Shown in pieces: positions 12,471 through 23,833 of a stretch of DNA of 64,000 nucleotides. The DNA comes from Owenia fusiformis (lineage: Eukaryota; Annelida; Polychaeta; Sabellida; Oweniidae), in assembly GCA_903813345.2 (NCBI GenBank), contig CAIIXF020000001.1:21039915-21103914 (forward strand). Direction: 5' to 3'. The position numbers and the translations under genes were made by a program. Every line of letters starts with the position of its first letter. Within the stretch, counting starts at the first letter, position 1. A model generated the notes under the pieces. It searched no databases, was not told the DNA's origin, and saw only the letters and a list, made by a program, of their open reading frames with translations.

Positions 12471-12900
12471 CCCGGTATACACCAATGGGGTAAGTTGGAA
12501 CCTCCATAGACTTAACATTGCGTGGGACCTCGTGGGACCTTTTGGGATTTTGCCCCATGAAGTCTGTGGGACTCCATGGGACTCCGTTGGATTTTTCTCC
12601 ATCTTACCCCATCGAGTCCCACGAGGTCCCATGAAGTCCCACGTGGGACTCAGTGGGACTCGATGGGGCAAAATCCCATGGAGTCCCATCTTGCTCCATC
12701 GAGAATGAACATGTTCATTCTTTCCATGGGGCAACGTGGGAATTCGATCATACGACGTATCACGTGACTTGCTTCATGGGACTCCGTGGGATCTGATGGG
12801 ACTTCAAAGGGCTCAATGGGGCAATTTGGGATTCGATGGGGCACGATGGGACTCAATGGGGCAAAGTCATCAAGGTCCCATGGGACTTTGTGGGATTAAG
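12471..12900. repeat. GGGACTC/GCCCCAT composite repeat, copy 1
   Basis: It starts 'cccggtatacaccaatgggg' and consists almost entirely of short blocks TGGGACTC, GATGGGGCA, AAATCCCA, GTCCCACG and their complements in mixed orientation. It contains the perfect 18-bp palindrome GAATGAACATGTTCATTC at 12703-12720. Open frames across it are low-complexity artefacts of the repeat. Copy 2 follows directly. Confidence 0.85.
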
Positions 12901-13325
12901 CCCGGTATACACCAATGGGGCAAGTTGGGACCTCCATAGACTTAACATTGCGTGAGACCTCGTGGGACCTTTTGGGATTTTGCCCCATGAAGTCCGTGGG
13001 ACTCCATGGGACTTCGTGGGATTTTGCCCCATCTTGCCCCATGAAGTCCCACGTGGGACTCGATGGGGCAAAATCCCACGGAGTCCCATCGAGAATGAAT
13101 ATGTTCATTCTTTCCATGGGGCATCGTGGGATTTTGGATCATATGACGTGTTGTGTGAAGCCTGACATACACCAATGGGGCACGGTGGGATTTGATGGGA
13201 CTCCATGGGGCTTGATTGGGCACGATGGGGCAAAGTCATCAAGGTCCCATGGGACTTCGTGGGATTCGATGGGGCAAATTGGGATTCGATGGGGAAAGAT
13301 GGGACTCGATGGGGCAAGTGGGAGT
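12901..13325. repeat. GGGACTC/GCCCCAT composite repeat, copy 2
   Basis: A head-to-tail duplicate of 12471-12900 with the same start 'cccggtatacaccaatgggg' and the same order of blocks. The palindrome is diverged to GAATGAATATGTTCATTC (13092). A partial third start, 'catacaccaatgggg', occurs at 13165. Its GC content is higher than that of the flanks. Confidence 0.85.
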
Positions 13326-14488
13326 ATTCATATGATCACGTTTTTATTTCTTAGTTATTTCTTTGAACTATACATAAATAATGAGTTTTTTCTTGGTTTG
13401 TGTATAATAGGAAGCATGTTCCTCAAATCCAATGCTCGTATGTGGATTCTGAGAAGTTGCATACCCTTCTCTTCAAAACCAATGATTCTAGTAATTCTGA
13501 TGTTCAGTTTTCAAATACACACTATTTTATCTCTTTGTATACATATCTTTGAATGTGATTTTCAGTTTGTGAGACTGTAGTAAACTTATCAACATGATAA
13601 ATATTAATACAGGTAGTCATTTTACAAATGTCATAAAGTATGGGAATAATCTGAGAGTATTTATGAAATTATGAATCATGGGAGATTATAAATAATTTTT
13701 ACAATTAAGGTCAATTATAAATTTACGCCCATTATTCCAAAATTGGTTGAAAAATACTGCCCTATCTTTTGTTTATACCTCAATTATTTGAATCAGCTTG
13801 ACATCAAATTATGAAATCATCTGTAATACCATATGTAGCATCATAAGTGATATAATATGTGGGTAAAGGTTTGCCTTATTTGTTATTCAAGGTGTACGTG
13901 ACCAAAATCCCACTTTGCTTCAAATGTATAGAAAACATGAAGTAGGAATTGTTTAACCGGCCTGGTGTAGAGTGATGGCCTGGTGTAGAGTGATGATGCC
14001 AAGATTATGAGCCCCTTACTCAAATATAGAACAGTGAATTCTCCCCTTTAATTCATCAACTTTGTTGAGAGAGCATGCCTGAATGGATAGGATAGGCTAG
14101 TACTTACTTTAAGTCAAACCATCATGGATGTTATATGAGTACATCACTCTTTCATTTCCACACTAAACACTTCATGACTGAGAAAGTAATTCCAAAATAG
14201 AGGGTTGTTTTTGTGTCACCTTGTGTGTACACATTATATTTCAGTTTTGGAAAGTCAAAATCATTCTGTCAATTCAAGGTTTGGGGCCTTATAAGGATTC
14301 TGGCAGAAATATTCCATGTTATCCAACCTGAGAAAACTCGAGACTTCAGTGAAAAATTTAAAAGTGAAACTAAAAAGTTTTCATGATTTTTAACATATTT
14401 TAATTATTTTATCATCAAAGTAAATTACAAATACATTTCAAAAGGTTGAGACAGTTTTAAATGTTTAATCAACATTCCACTGCTACCG
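13326..14488. other. Intergenic stretch between the composite repeat and AARSD1
   Basis: AT-rich. A 19-bp direct duplication 'cctggtgtagagtgatg' sits near 13961-14000. It includes the AARSD1 3' UTR at its right end. No gene seen. Confidence 0.5.
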
Positions 14489-17400
14489 CTAAGTATTTAT
14501 TCCACAATTTTTTAAATAGTCCTTTATTATAATTTCTGCTTCAGTCCTTTTATTCAGTTTATTTGCTTTTCCTTGAAATTTTCCCTTTTTCCCAGCTCCC
14601 TTTCCTTCTAGCACTTCAGCTACCCTGAAACATAGAGGTGATCATGATTACACACCTGCAGTTTTGTTTTAATGAACATCGGAGAATAGCCCGTTACCAG
14701 GCATTAACATGCAAAATGTCACCTCCTGCCATATGTTACAGACACCCAACCACCCATCGGATGCCAAACACGAACAGCCAAACACCATCCACAAAAAAGT
14801 TGGAGACTATAATTATGTCATCACTTTTTGTGATGCCATGATTAAAGGATTGTATAGTTTTAAGTTTTTTCTTTTTAAAGGGACAGTTTCTTCAAATGAT
14901 TTGATTTCTTTGACTTTAAACACCCAAAATCTTACTTTGGTCCTAAATGAGATATTTGGTCCTCTGTACCAGCCAGGAGAAAAAGTCCAGCTCCTTTCTC
15001 ATCGCCAGTAGTTAGAAATATAAGCACATCCTGGAAAATCAGTTCACTATTTTATTGTACAAAATAGTAAAACTGCAATTTTGTATTTTTATAAATTTTG
15101 AACTGATACATATGGAATAATATTATTTTCATGTGACAATTTCTACATTGCATTATTGTGAGTTTTTGAACTTTGAACTTAGCTATAACTCTAAGAGAAA
15201 CCATTATACATTGTATCTTATTATTGGAAATGTTCATAAAATATGTTTGAAGAATGATTTTGAAAATAATTGGGGAAATTCAATGCTTGAATAAGTAACT
15301 GAACTGGTGATTGATAATAATATATGATAAGATCAAACTCAACTTACCCCTGAGTTTATCTCATTTACAATGATATTCATGAATTCACTATCTCCTTCTT
15401 TCCTGCAAATTAAAATAACATCAGTTTTGAAATCATTACGCACTAAAATGAACCAACTGAGATGGACCAATATCAATCAAAATATTTGTGTTTGGTCATG
15501 GTATGGCAATGCTTTATGAACAGTGATCAATGTGGGTTTATTAATATCTTAATATAAAATAAATACAGTTTATTAAAAATCTAAACTCGAGTAGCATACT
15601 GTAAGGTAACAAATTATGTGGATTAGGCTAATCCCAAAAGCTTCAAACTGAAAAATTGTATGTATGAGTTATTGCCTACTGGTAGAGGAACAAGGTTGAT
15701 TACAAGAATTTCAATATTCAATACAGTAAGGAAATAATAACCTATGTAAGGTGAAGTAGTTTCCAGCATTGCCATTGGATTTAAACATTTTTGCTTCCAA
15801 GATGGCTAAATCTCTCATCAATGTCAATGCACTCTGGAATAAAGAAAACAAAACAGAGACATGTCATTCTAAGTATTTTACAAAAATTCAATGTCACAAC
15901 ATGCAGCTCTTCCAAAAGACAATCACTCCTTGCCTTATTTGATGTTTAAAGATTTTCAAGTTTCTAGAATCTTCAATCTGTGTTCAAAGTTCACTTTTTC
16001 ATAATTTGATTCACTCCCTAGAATCGAATCTGAGATCTATTGGTCTGTATGAAGAAGCATGGGCAAGAAACTTACTTTTTGAGCAATTTTTAAATTCTTC
16101 TGAGTTTTTTCAACCAATTCAGCATGCTGATCAGGACCAGTCCTGCAAAAATAATTTTTAAAAGATTTACTTAATGATGTAGGACTAGTTCATGAGCTCC
16201 ATATTCATCTATGATATCACTAAGAATTATATGCCATGTTGGCTACACAAAGGTGACATGATGTTCCATTTGTCAATTATAGTGGAAAATGACTGATGGC
16301 CAATGGACTGAGGTAATTTGAGGCAATGGCAATAGAAAACAAGGTATAAACATGATGAAATGTCACAACCTGCAAATTGTTAGAAAGTGTTACAATTGTT
16401 TCCAGACGTCAAACACTGACACCACTGAATCAAAAAAATGTGGCTAACAATATGTCACATTTAACCATGTGGTAAACACTGTACTTGTAGCCATTACATG
16501 TAAATTATCAAGAAGAGTCATTTCGAAGTATGTACTCACTTCAGCAAGCCAGTGAGAGCCTTTTCATTATTATAAGCAGTACCCAGATAGTTTAGCACAC
16601 GATTTCCAGCAACAAAAACCAAGTTACTGTGATTCTTCTTGCCTTTTTCTACACCAAGAAGTTTTATACTCTAAAACAAAATCAGTATCTTAATGAGTGT
16701 ATCCTATATCTACAAAACAATATAACAATTATTACATACATGTGAGCATTCTATGTGTCCATTGGTCATCTACATTTACATAAAATTCTCCACATTATTC
16801 ATTGCATCAACATTTTGCTAACAAAACTGCTTTCGAAGTAAGAATTTGTTTTCTCAATAAAAAAGGTATTCTAAAAGATAATTGTTTGTTCATATATCAT
16901 ACCTGCAAATGACTTAAATTGGACACATGGGTACCACAACACAGGTTTGCTTCTATGCCTTCTATGGTGACAATACGTACAGGACCCACATGGTCATCAG
17001 GTAAACCTCTAGCCCTGGCCTGAAGTAAAACATTGGCAATGGAATAAAACATGCAACAGAGTTCAGTGCCTTCATTGAGACGTTACTGTTCAACTGCTAT
17101 GTTGGTTCAAATCAACATAAGAAGGAGACAAATCTTCAAATAAAAAATAAAAGTAAATGCTTGAAGGTATGCTTATCTTGATACATTTTGAAAGCATTAT
17201 GGTTAACAATGGAGTTCAGCTTGAGCATATATTCAACCCTTTTTATTGCTGTTATAACCATGATAACTTATAAGGTATGAAATGTACCGAACTGATTACT
17301 GTAATTCCATTATTATTAAAATTCAACAGTGGACTTTTCATATTCCATTGATGTATTACCTTTTCAACTTCAGGATCTTCAGCATTCTCATATAGGGTAG

Positions 17401-20400
17401 GATACATTGCAATACCAGCCCTAATCTTCTCATTCACAATATTCTCTATGTTTTCCAGCTGGTCATTTGATACCTTAGGTGTATCAAGTTCAATAAATGA
17501 TGTCTTCTCTCCAAGATTCCTGCAATGAAAACAGTTTTCATAGAAGTGCATCATAATTTTTTCTCTAGAAGACTGAACACTTTGTGTTCTGCGAAAATTA
17601 TATTACACCAGCTGATTACCACAGTATTTTCATTCTTTGGTAATGTCTTAACCCCCAATCATTTCAATGCTGTAATTTGTACTTTCAAATTGTGGATCTG
17701 TATTGGTAAAATATCAGTACTGCACTTGGGTATAGCAATTAATTTAGTACAACATACAAAAAGTTAACAAAAAAACTCAAATTGCTGTATGATTGGGAAA
17801 ACTTTTACACACAGTTGATTCTGGCAAAGTAGTGCATTACAGATAAGATGATACAAAAGCTGTCCACTGAAGTACTAACCAGGATGTAGTCTTGAAGCCA
17901 TATACTGAATCTGCTATAGCTGTCACAAGATGTTGACCTAAAACGATTGATGTAATGCTATTAAAAAAGTAAGTGTTCAAATAAACCTGTTAAAGTACAG
18001 TGAGTATAAAATTATTAAACTTTTCAAAATTTGTTCCAAACTTATAATCCTATACTTAGAAACAAACCTGAATGTTGCTGCATGTTGTCAAAGCGCCTTG
18101 TCCAGTCTACTTCCAGGTGCACATTGGAACCTATGTCAAATGGTGTTGGGGTGAAATGAACCCCATCAGTGCCTTTTCTTGTCACTCTCAGGACCTCCAC
18201 ACCACTGATCTATATAACAACACATACAAGCTATAGGAAATTAAAATTTGATGGGTGGCCTTGACATAAATTACGTACATCAAATAATTTCATCTTCAGA
18301 AAGAAATATTTCAATTATTATAATGGCTAAAACTTGTTACGGTTCCAGTGACATCAAAAGTAGAGAAGCATGGGACGATTTTCTATGTATGTGTACTTTA
18401 AATTAAGTATAAGAAATGCTACGGTTAATTTTATTTCAACTGACAAAAGAAAAAAATATGTCTACTCACTTTCCCTCTATCATCAGGCTGAAATAAAAAA
18501 TAAAAAAAACATTAACCAATAGACTTGAGGATGGTCAAGCAGTCACCATTACCAGAAAGAATTACAAATATCTGGACAAGTATGTTTGTCAAACTAGCTC
18601 CAAAAAAGAATCACCTTTTCATAATTTTAAATTTGAGAATGACATAATCACTATGAATCCTACATATCTGTATTGAATTTGGACCCAAAGAATCAATTTG
18701 AAAAATCAATTGTCCATGTTGTCTTTTGACGTTGAAAATTTTACTTTTTCAGACCTGAGTAGGTAGTTTGTGATTAAGCTTGATCCAAAGAATCAATTTG
18801 AAAAATCAATGCTTTTTCACCTTTTGAGGTCAGTGAAGGTCAATCAAAGGTCAGATCTAAAGTCAGATTTGACCTTCTGAGAATGAATAGATAATTATGA
18901 AAAAATTGGTCGATTTAAAACAAGATGAAAAAAGATCTTTTTTGACGTTTTTTACATCATTTGTTAACATGGTAACAGATATTGGCAGAAATGTCTTGGA
19001 ACTCATTACATGTTTATCTAATGTTCACAATAAAACATCGAGGTCAGTCTAAACAGTACTTGTTAAATTATTGGAAGTTGTAACAATTTGTGACAGACGC
19101 TGAAATAAGAATTTGTTACATATGCTGAATGCCGAACACCACCTACCAAACACCATCCACAAAAAATTGGAGACTATAACAAAATGTCACCACTTCTGAT
19201 GGTGACAAAAAAAATGTTCTGATCAGTGGAATTTTATCTGAACTTGTAAGATAAAGGGAATTTGAAAATAAAAGTATGACTTTGAGCCTGCTATGAATGG
19301 GCATGACAGTAATATTGAAAGAAGAATCTGACATGCATACCTGACCTCCTCCTTCGGGGAAAAGTACAGTGTCTTCAAGAATAACTTCAAAGCCATTGAG
19401 TTTCACCTTCTTGCCGCTAAGCACAGTCTTCAATGTAGCTGGTTCACATGATTTCACAACAGTGTTAAGCTGGAACAAAAAAGACCAAAAAAATCCATAT
19501 AAATATAATCTCTTATCCACTGTACAGCCCAGATACTGGTCTTTAAAGATGTTACCCGTATGTGAAGAACAACATCCAGTAAATAAAAAGCAAATCAGTC
19601 ATGAGTATATACATCCAAGGGCTCCAATAATCAAGGGATAAATCCTCACATCAGCAACCATGATGTTTATGGGCTATAACACAACACAACTAAGACACTA
19701 TGAAATTCACCAGATAACGTCTTGGTTGCTGAAGTGAGAAAATTCTCACTCAATTATTTGAGCTGCTGGATATATGTGCTCAAGACTGACTAGTTTTTCA
19801 GTAACTGGATGTTACCATTAACATACGGGTAAAATATATGGATACGAATCATTCTCTTTCTTTGTGAAAATGATAAGAATAAAAATTTCTCTAATGGAAG
19901 TCCATCCATTTTGTTATAAAGACATCTCTCAGACCTCATGTAGACCATCTCTAGGCAAAACCTGGACTAGAGTAGGCCTAGACTAAAGAGGGGAGGTACT
20001 ATTCTGCCATCGACTGAATATTTTCTGGAAATTACCGAGGCTGCCAATCAAGTCAGTGTACTCAGTTCAACATCAGAATGCGTGCATGTCACCCGTCATC
20101 TCAGTCCTACATACGTGCCCATACGTCATCTCATACCCATACCTATCATCTCAGTTTTATTTTATTATTTTTTTTTTTTTCATAACTTTATTTCCATAAA
20201 TCAAAATAAAAAAATCATAAATCTCAGTTTTATTAAAACGCATGCATTTTGATAAAGAAAACAGGAGCATCTCTTTAAAAAAAATTGCACTGAGCTTGAA
20301 GTTCGAGCTCAGCTTGAGCCCTCATTATATAGTTATTTCAAAGAGAGAATTGAATCATTCACAGGATTTGTTGAAGGGGTTGGCAAGGATTTACTTTAAA

Positions 20401-21725
20401 CACACCTATCTAAAGCCAACTGAGGAACTGTCATACCACCTGATGACAATATGGGGCAATATGGCCTATCTGTTGTGTTATGTGTAGCTAAAGTGAAGAA
20501 AATTTGGATTGGACAGCGGCATTTCTAATTCTTAATGCATGTGCACTGCTTGTTACATGCAGTTTAGTTGTAAATTGACCCACAAGGTCATTTTAAGAAA
20601 TTTCACTAAACATTCTCAGAGCTGACTTCTCTCAGCTAAGTAGAATAAGAAAAGATAGACAGAACTTGTGCCACCATGTCAATGGTCATCTCAGATCCAA
20701 ACCCGCCAGACCAGGCGTAAATAAAATAGGGGATGTGATTTCCTGGGGTTTTATTTCTAAAGCATTTCATCCAGTTCTTGTAGCTTCTACCAGCACAAGT
20801 TTGAAAGGTTCGTCATCTCAGTGTTCAGTAGACTTCCCATCATCTGAGTTAGAGCACCATAATTTCATTGTTACCCATCAACTCAGTTTTTCGTACCAGT
20901 CATCTCAATGAATTAGATCAATTAATTGCCAATCAAATAATAACAATAATTTTCACATTGACCAATAAAACGTCAAAATTTCCAGACATTTTCAATTATC
21001 GACCCCAAATCAAGTTGACGGCCAATGATACTCTGATCAGACGAGACTCTCATTGAATTTGATTTATAGACTACCCTGTGCGCAGAGTCTAATTATGAAC
21101 TACCCTCTGCCTATATAGACTATATTACAGTTTAGCAGCCCCACCCCCATGGCCGATGCCCGCGACAGCTTGCGTCATAAATCACTTCACACCTACCGCA
21201 CGCACTGACCTATTCTCAGCCAATTAATGAGGTGGAAGGAACAAGTGATAAATGCGTACACAATAATTATGCGATTACGTCTGAGAAAATGACCACATAG
21301 AAAGTCGTCCTTATTTCGACGACTAACTCTGGCAGAGAAACATCCAAATATAAGAGGCCACACACTGTATAAGCCGAACTAGAAGCAATCCAAGATATAC
21401 AAATGTCATTCATGTACATTATAAATATACTTTTCCATAATTATTGCACAATGGTCTCCCAATTTCTTATATTTGCCGTTCTACTGACGAAATGAAGCAG
21501 TGAAATGGACTTTAGCTATGAGGAGGCTAAGAAAATGAAAAAACAAGACGAGTTTTCTGAATTGATTTCTGATGTGATCAAAATCGATCACACATTACAA
21601 TGATTTGAGCATATCAAAAATAGTCTAATCAGGCTACGATGAGACTAGTTAACCTCTATATTGAGTAAATATGTGTAAATACTCACTTCTTTCAAGTAAG
21701 AATTTTTCTGGCAAGCTAATGCCAT
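14489..21725 (-). CDS. AARSD1: AARSD1, AlaX-type alanyl-tRNA editing protein
   Basis: A free-standing relative of the alanyl-tRNA synthetase editing domain that hydrolyses mischarged Ser-tRNA(Ala) in the cytosol. Thirteen minus-strand coding exons: 21725-21687, 19469-19341, 18487-18470, 18209 to about 18068, 17937-17880, 17519-17360, 17019-16903, 16670-16540, 16142-16076, 15833-15742, 15402-15348, 15030-14936 and 14624-14489. They join in phase to 412 aa, the human length. Key motifs are EDTVLFPEGGGQ with PDDRG, the zinc ligands QQHSGQH (H108, H112) and CCGTH (C209, H213), GLPDDHVGPVRIV and KGKKNHSNLVF. The chosen start (MALACQ) aligns with human MAFWCQ; an in-frame ATG 15 codons upstream (21770) would extend it. 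Exon 3 is only 18 nt. Introns carry repeats listed separately. Confidence 0.95.
14700..14840 (+). repeat. Dispersed 'GTCACCACTT' repeat, copy 2
   Basis: It shares 'aaacaccatccacaaaaaa', 'ttggagactataa' and 'atgtcatcacttttt' with the copies at 19085 and 6640. It lies in the last AARSD1 intron. Confidence 0.6.
18750..18960. repeat. AGGTCA-rich repeat fragment
   Basis: The order 'agaatcaatttgaaaaatca', 'gaggtcagtgaaggtcaat', 'ctgagaat' and 'aaaaaattggtcgattt' matches a segment of the element at 55589-56860. It is a truncated relative inside an AARSD1 intron. Confidence 0.65.
19085..19215 (+). repeat. Dispersed 'GTCACCACTT' repeat, copy 3
   Basis: The most complete copy on this strand. It includes 'gctgaatgccgaacacc', 'aaacaccatccacaaaaaat', 'ggagactataacaaaatgtc' and 'accacttctgatggtgac'. 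The same blocks appear reversed at 42600-42700. Confidence 0.65.
20148..20235 (-). mobile_element. Tiny 5'-truncated retro-insertion with AATAAA, poly(A) and target duplication
   Basis: The direct repeat ATCTCAGTTTTATT occurs at 20148-20161 and again at 20221-20234. Between them lie about 60 bp which, read on the minus strand, contain AAATAAAG, then a few bases, then a run of at least 12 A. A polyadenylation signal, a poly(A) tail and a ~14-bp flanking duplication are the marks of target-primed reverse transcription. The insert is too short to identify its source. Confidence 0.7.
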
Positions 21726-21770
21726 ATCTCGTACTTTCTCGTGCACTTTGCGAGAGTTTGGCAGATGCAT

Positions 21771-22969
21771 TGTGGGATTGAAAGTCAGCCATATTGAGTA
21801 AGAAAATATTTCAAACTATCCACTTTTAGTTGAAAATGTTACTTAAAGCGTCAAAATATGGATATTCTGTTAACGCCAAATAATTCCCAAGACTAATATC
21901 GAATGTGAAATGTTAACCACATTTTGAACAAGGTTTTCTCTATGGATTTATTGACTGTTGAAACCCACAGGTGTCTGCATCAAAGTTGTGGAAAAACAAC
22001 CACAGAAATATTTACAGGTGAGATAAATTGTTGTACACGTTGCTCCTTGTGTTTCGAATTGACAAACCAATGACCACAAGTCAAACACAACTCAGTTATG
22101 TTATCTATTAGATACATATCATCGTTTAAATTATCAATGTATGCCTCTGTTGTTATTGTTGCAATCTACTTGTGTAACTGTATTTCTACTGGTGTGCCTG
22201 GACTTTTCTGGTTTGACATGTGTACATCATTTCTTGTATTGTACACCACATCATGTTGTCTAAAGCATATAGACTAGGAAGAGCCACAAACATCTGGTTT
22301 ATGTTTTGTGTGATGGCTAAAGATCTATTATTTAGTTCACAGGTTTGATGTTAGTTTTTGTCATATATATCACTATCAGAAGAAGGAAAATAATATTGGA
22401 CTTATCTGACTAAACACTCATTCTACAAAAAGCGTGATTTTTGCTGTCACACACATTATCTTGTATATATCATAATAAACAGATTCCATACCTGTTATAT
22501 CATGTGTTTTATGTTCTTTACCATATTAGAAATAAAAAAATACGATTGTTTCACCTGTGTTGTGTTTATTATTGTTGTCTCACGCCGAAAATTACGATAG
22601 GGGTCTTGAAAACAAGGTGTCACAAAATTGAATTTCTTAATTCATTCTTCCATTATGGTATTATGCGATGGGATCCACCCAATGTATCACATCCACAGTA
22701 GTAAGGGGGTCTTCTGCTTTACTTTACTGCTTATTGTCCATCAGTTTTGTTTATTTTCTGATGTTTTGGGGATTTTGAATAAAGTCACTCATTTCCGGCA
22801 ATCTACGAGTCAGACTATGATATGGTACAATACTGACACGATAACTGACCCCTATGTCCTGTTTTAACACGCAAAATGATTCATACCCGAGAGGTTAATA
22901 TTTATGAATCGTGATTTTAATATATAATTCAACCAAGAGTCAACAGCATGATAAGGAATAACAAAAACA
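21771..22969. other. AARSD1 upstream region
   Basis: It should hold the AARSD1 promoter and 5' UTR, and runs up to the left end of the transposon. No gene or clear repeat is seen. Confidence 0.5.
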
Positions 22970-23141
22970 AAAACGTTAAATTTTACTTGCCAATTTACGA
23001 GCACCCAATTCTGACAATACAGACACATACACATATCAATGTATCTAGCAAAAAGGATAGGCGACTAAATACTCAATCGTATGTACAAACATTGCACCTC
23101 AGTCCATTTCCTTATTGGCACATGGTCCAAAAGACGGCATT

Positions 23142-23173
23142 GCACAATTTACGAGCCACAATTTACGGGACAA
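23142..23173. promoter_or_regulatory. Subterminal motif pair, left side
   Basis: Two adjacent copies, gcacaatttacgag and acaatttacgggac, lie in direct orientation. Further left-side copies are at 22991, at 23470 and 23489 (reversed, GTCCCGTATATTGTG twice) and at 23662 (reversed, GTCCCGTAAATTGG). Clustering near both ends of a transposase gene suggests transposase-binding sites; this is inferred. Confidence 0.6.
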
Positions 23174-23833
23174 CCCCTAAAATTAGATACGAAAATTAAT
23201 GATAAATCAGCATTGAATAATAGGGTACGACATCCTACTTTACGACAGTGAAAGAAAAGTGAAAGAGAAAGGTAGGCATTTTGTTTTGTGACTAATATTG
23301 TGTAATTTATCACCCCTTACCAGTGAAGCGTCGCTCTTCTCTTCAAATAAAGATAGCTTATGATACGTTTACACTTCTTATAGCATGAATAAAGAATATA
23401 TGACTGAAAAACGTGAAAAATTATTGCTTTGATATGCACACGTATGTTCCAACATCATGAATTGATGATGTCCCGTATATTGTGTCATGTCCCGTATATT
23501 GTGTAATTACACCTATCTAAAGTTGATTGGATATACGGATCAAACTTGATATAATCGAAATGATTTTGCGAATTCAGCTTTATATAATGTCTAAATTTAT
23601 TATTTCCTCCAAAAATGATACCAACATATTCATCACAATATCACAGTACGGTACACAAAATGAGTCCCGTAAATTGGCCTTGTAAATTGTAATTGTTGTA
23701 CCTTACTTTGAACCCATTAATAACACTCAAATTATGAAGCATTGCTTCCATTTGTATATGACACATTTCCCATGCATTACTAAGTAACTTAATTCAGTCT
23801 GAATACTATAACTAGTAACTATTTGCAGCAACA

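Noticed and set aside
12384-13580. Many overlapping frames rich in GTPWDLMG / PTKSHGVP-like repeats
   Set aside because: All follow from the GGGACTC/GCCCCAT composite repeat being open in several frames on both strands.
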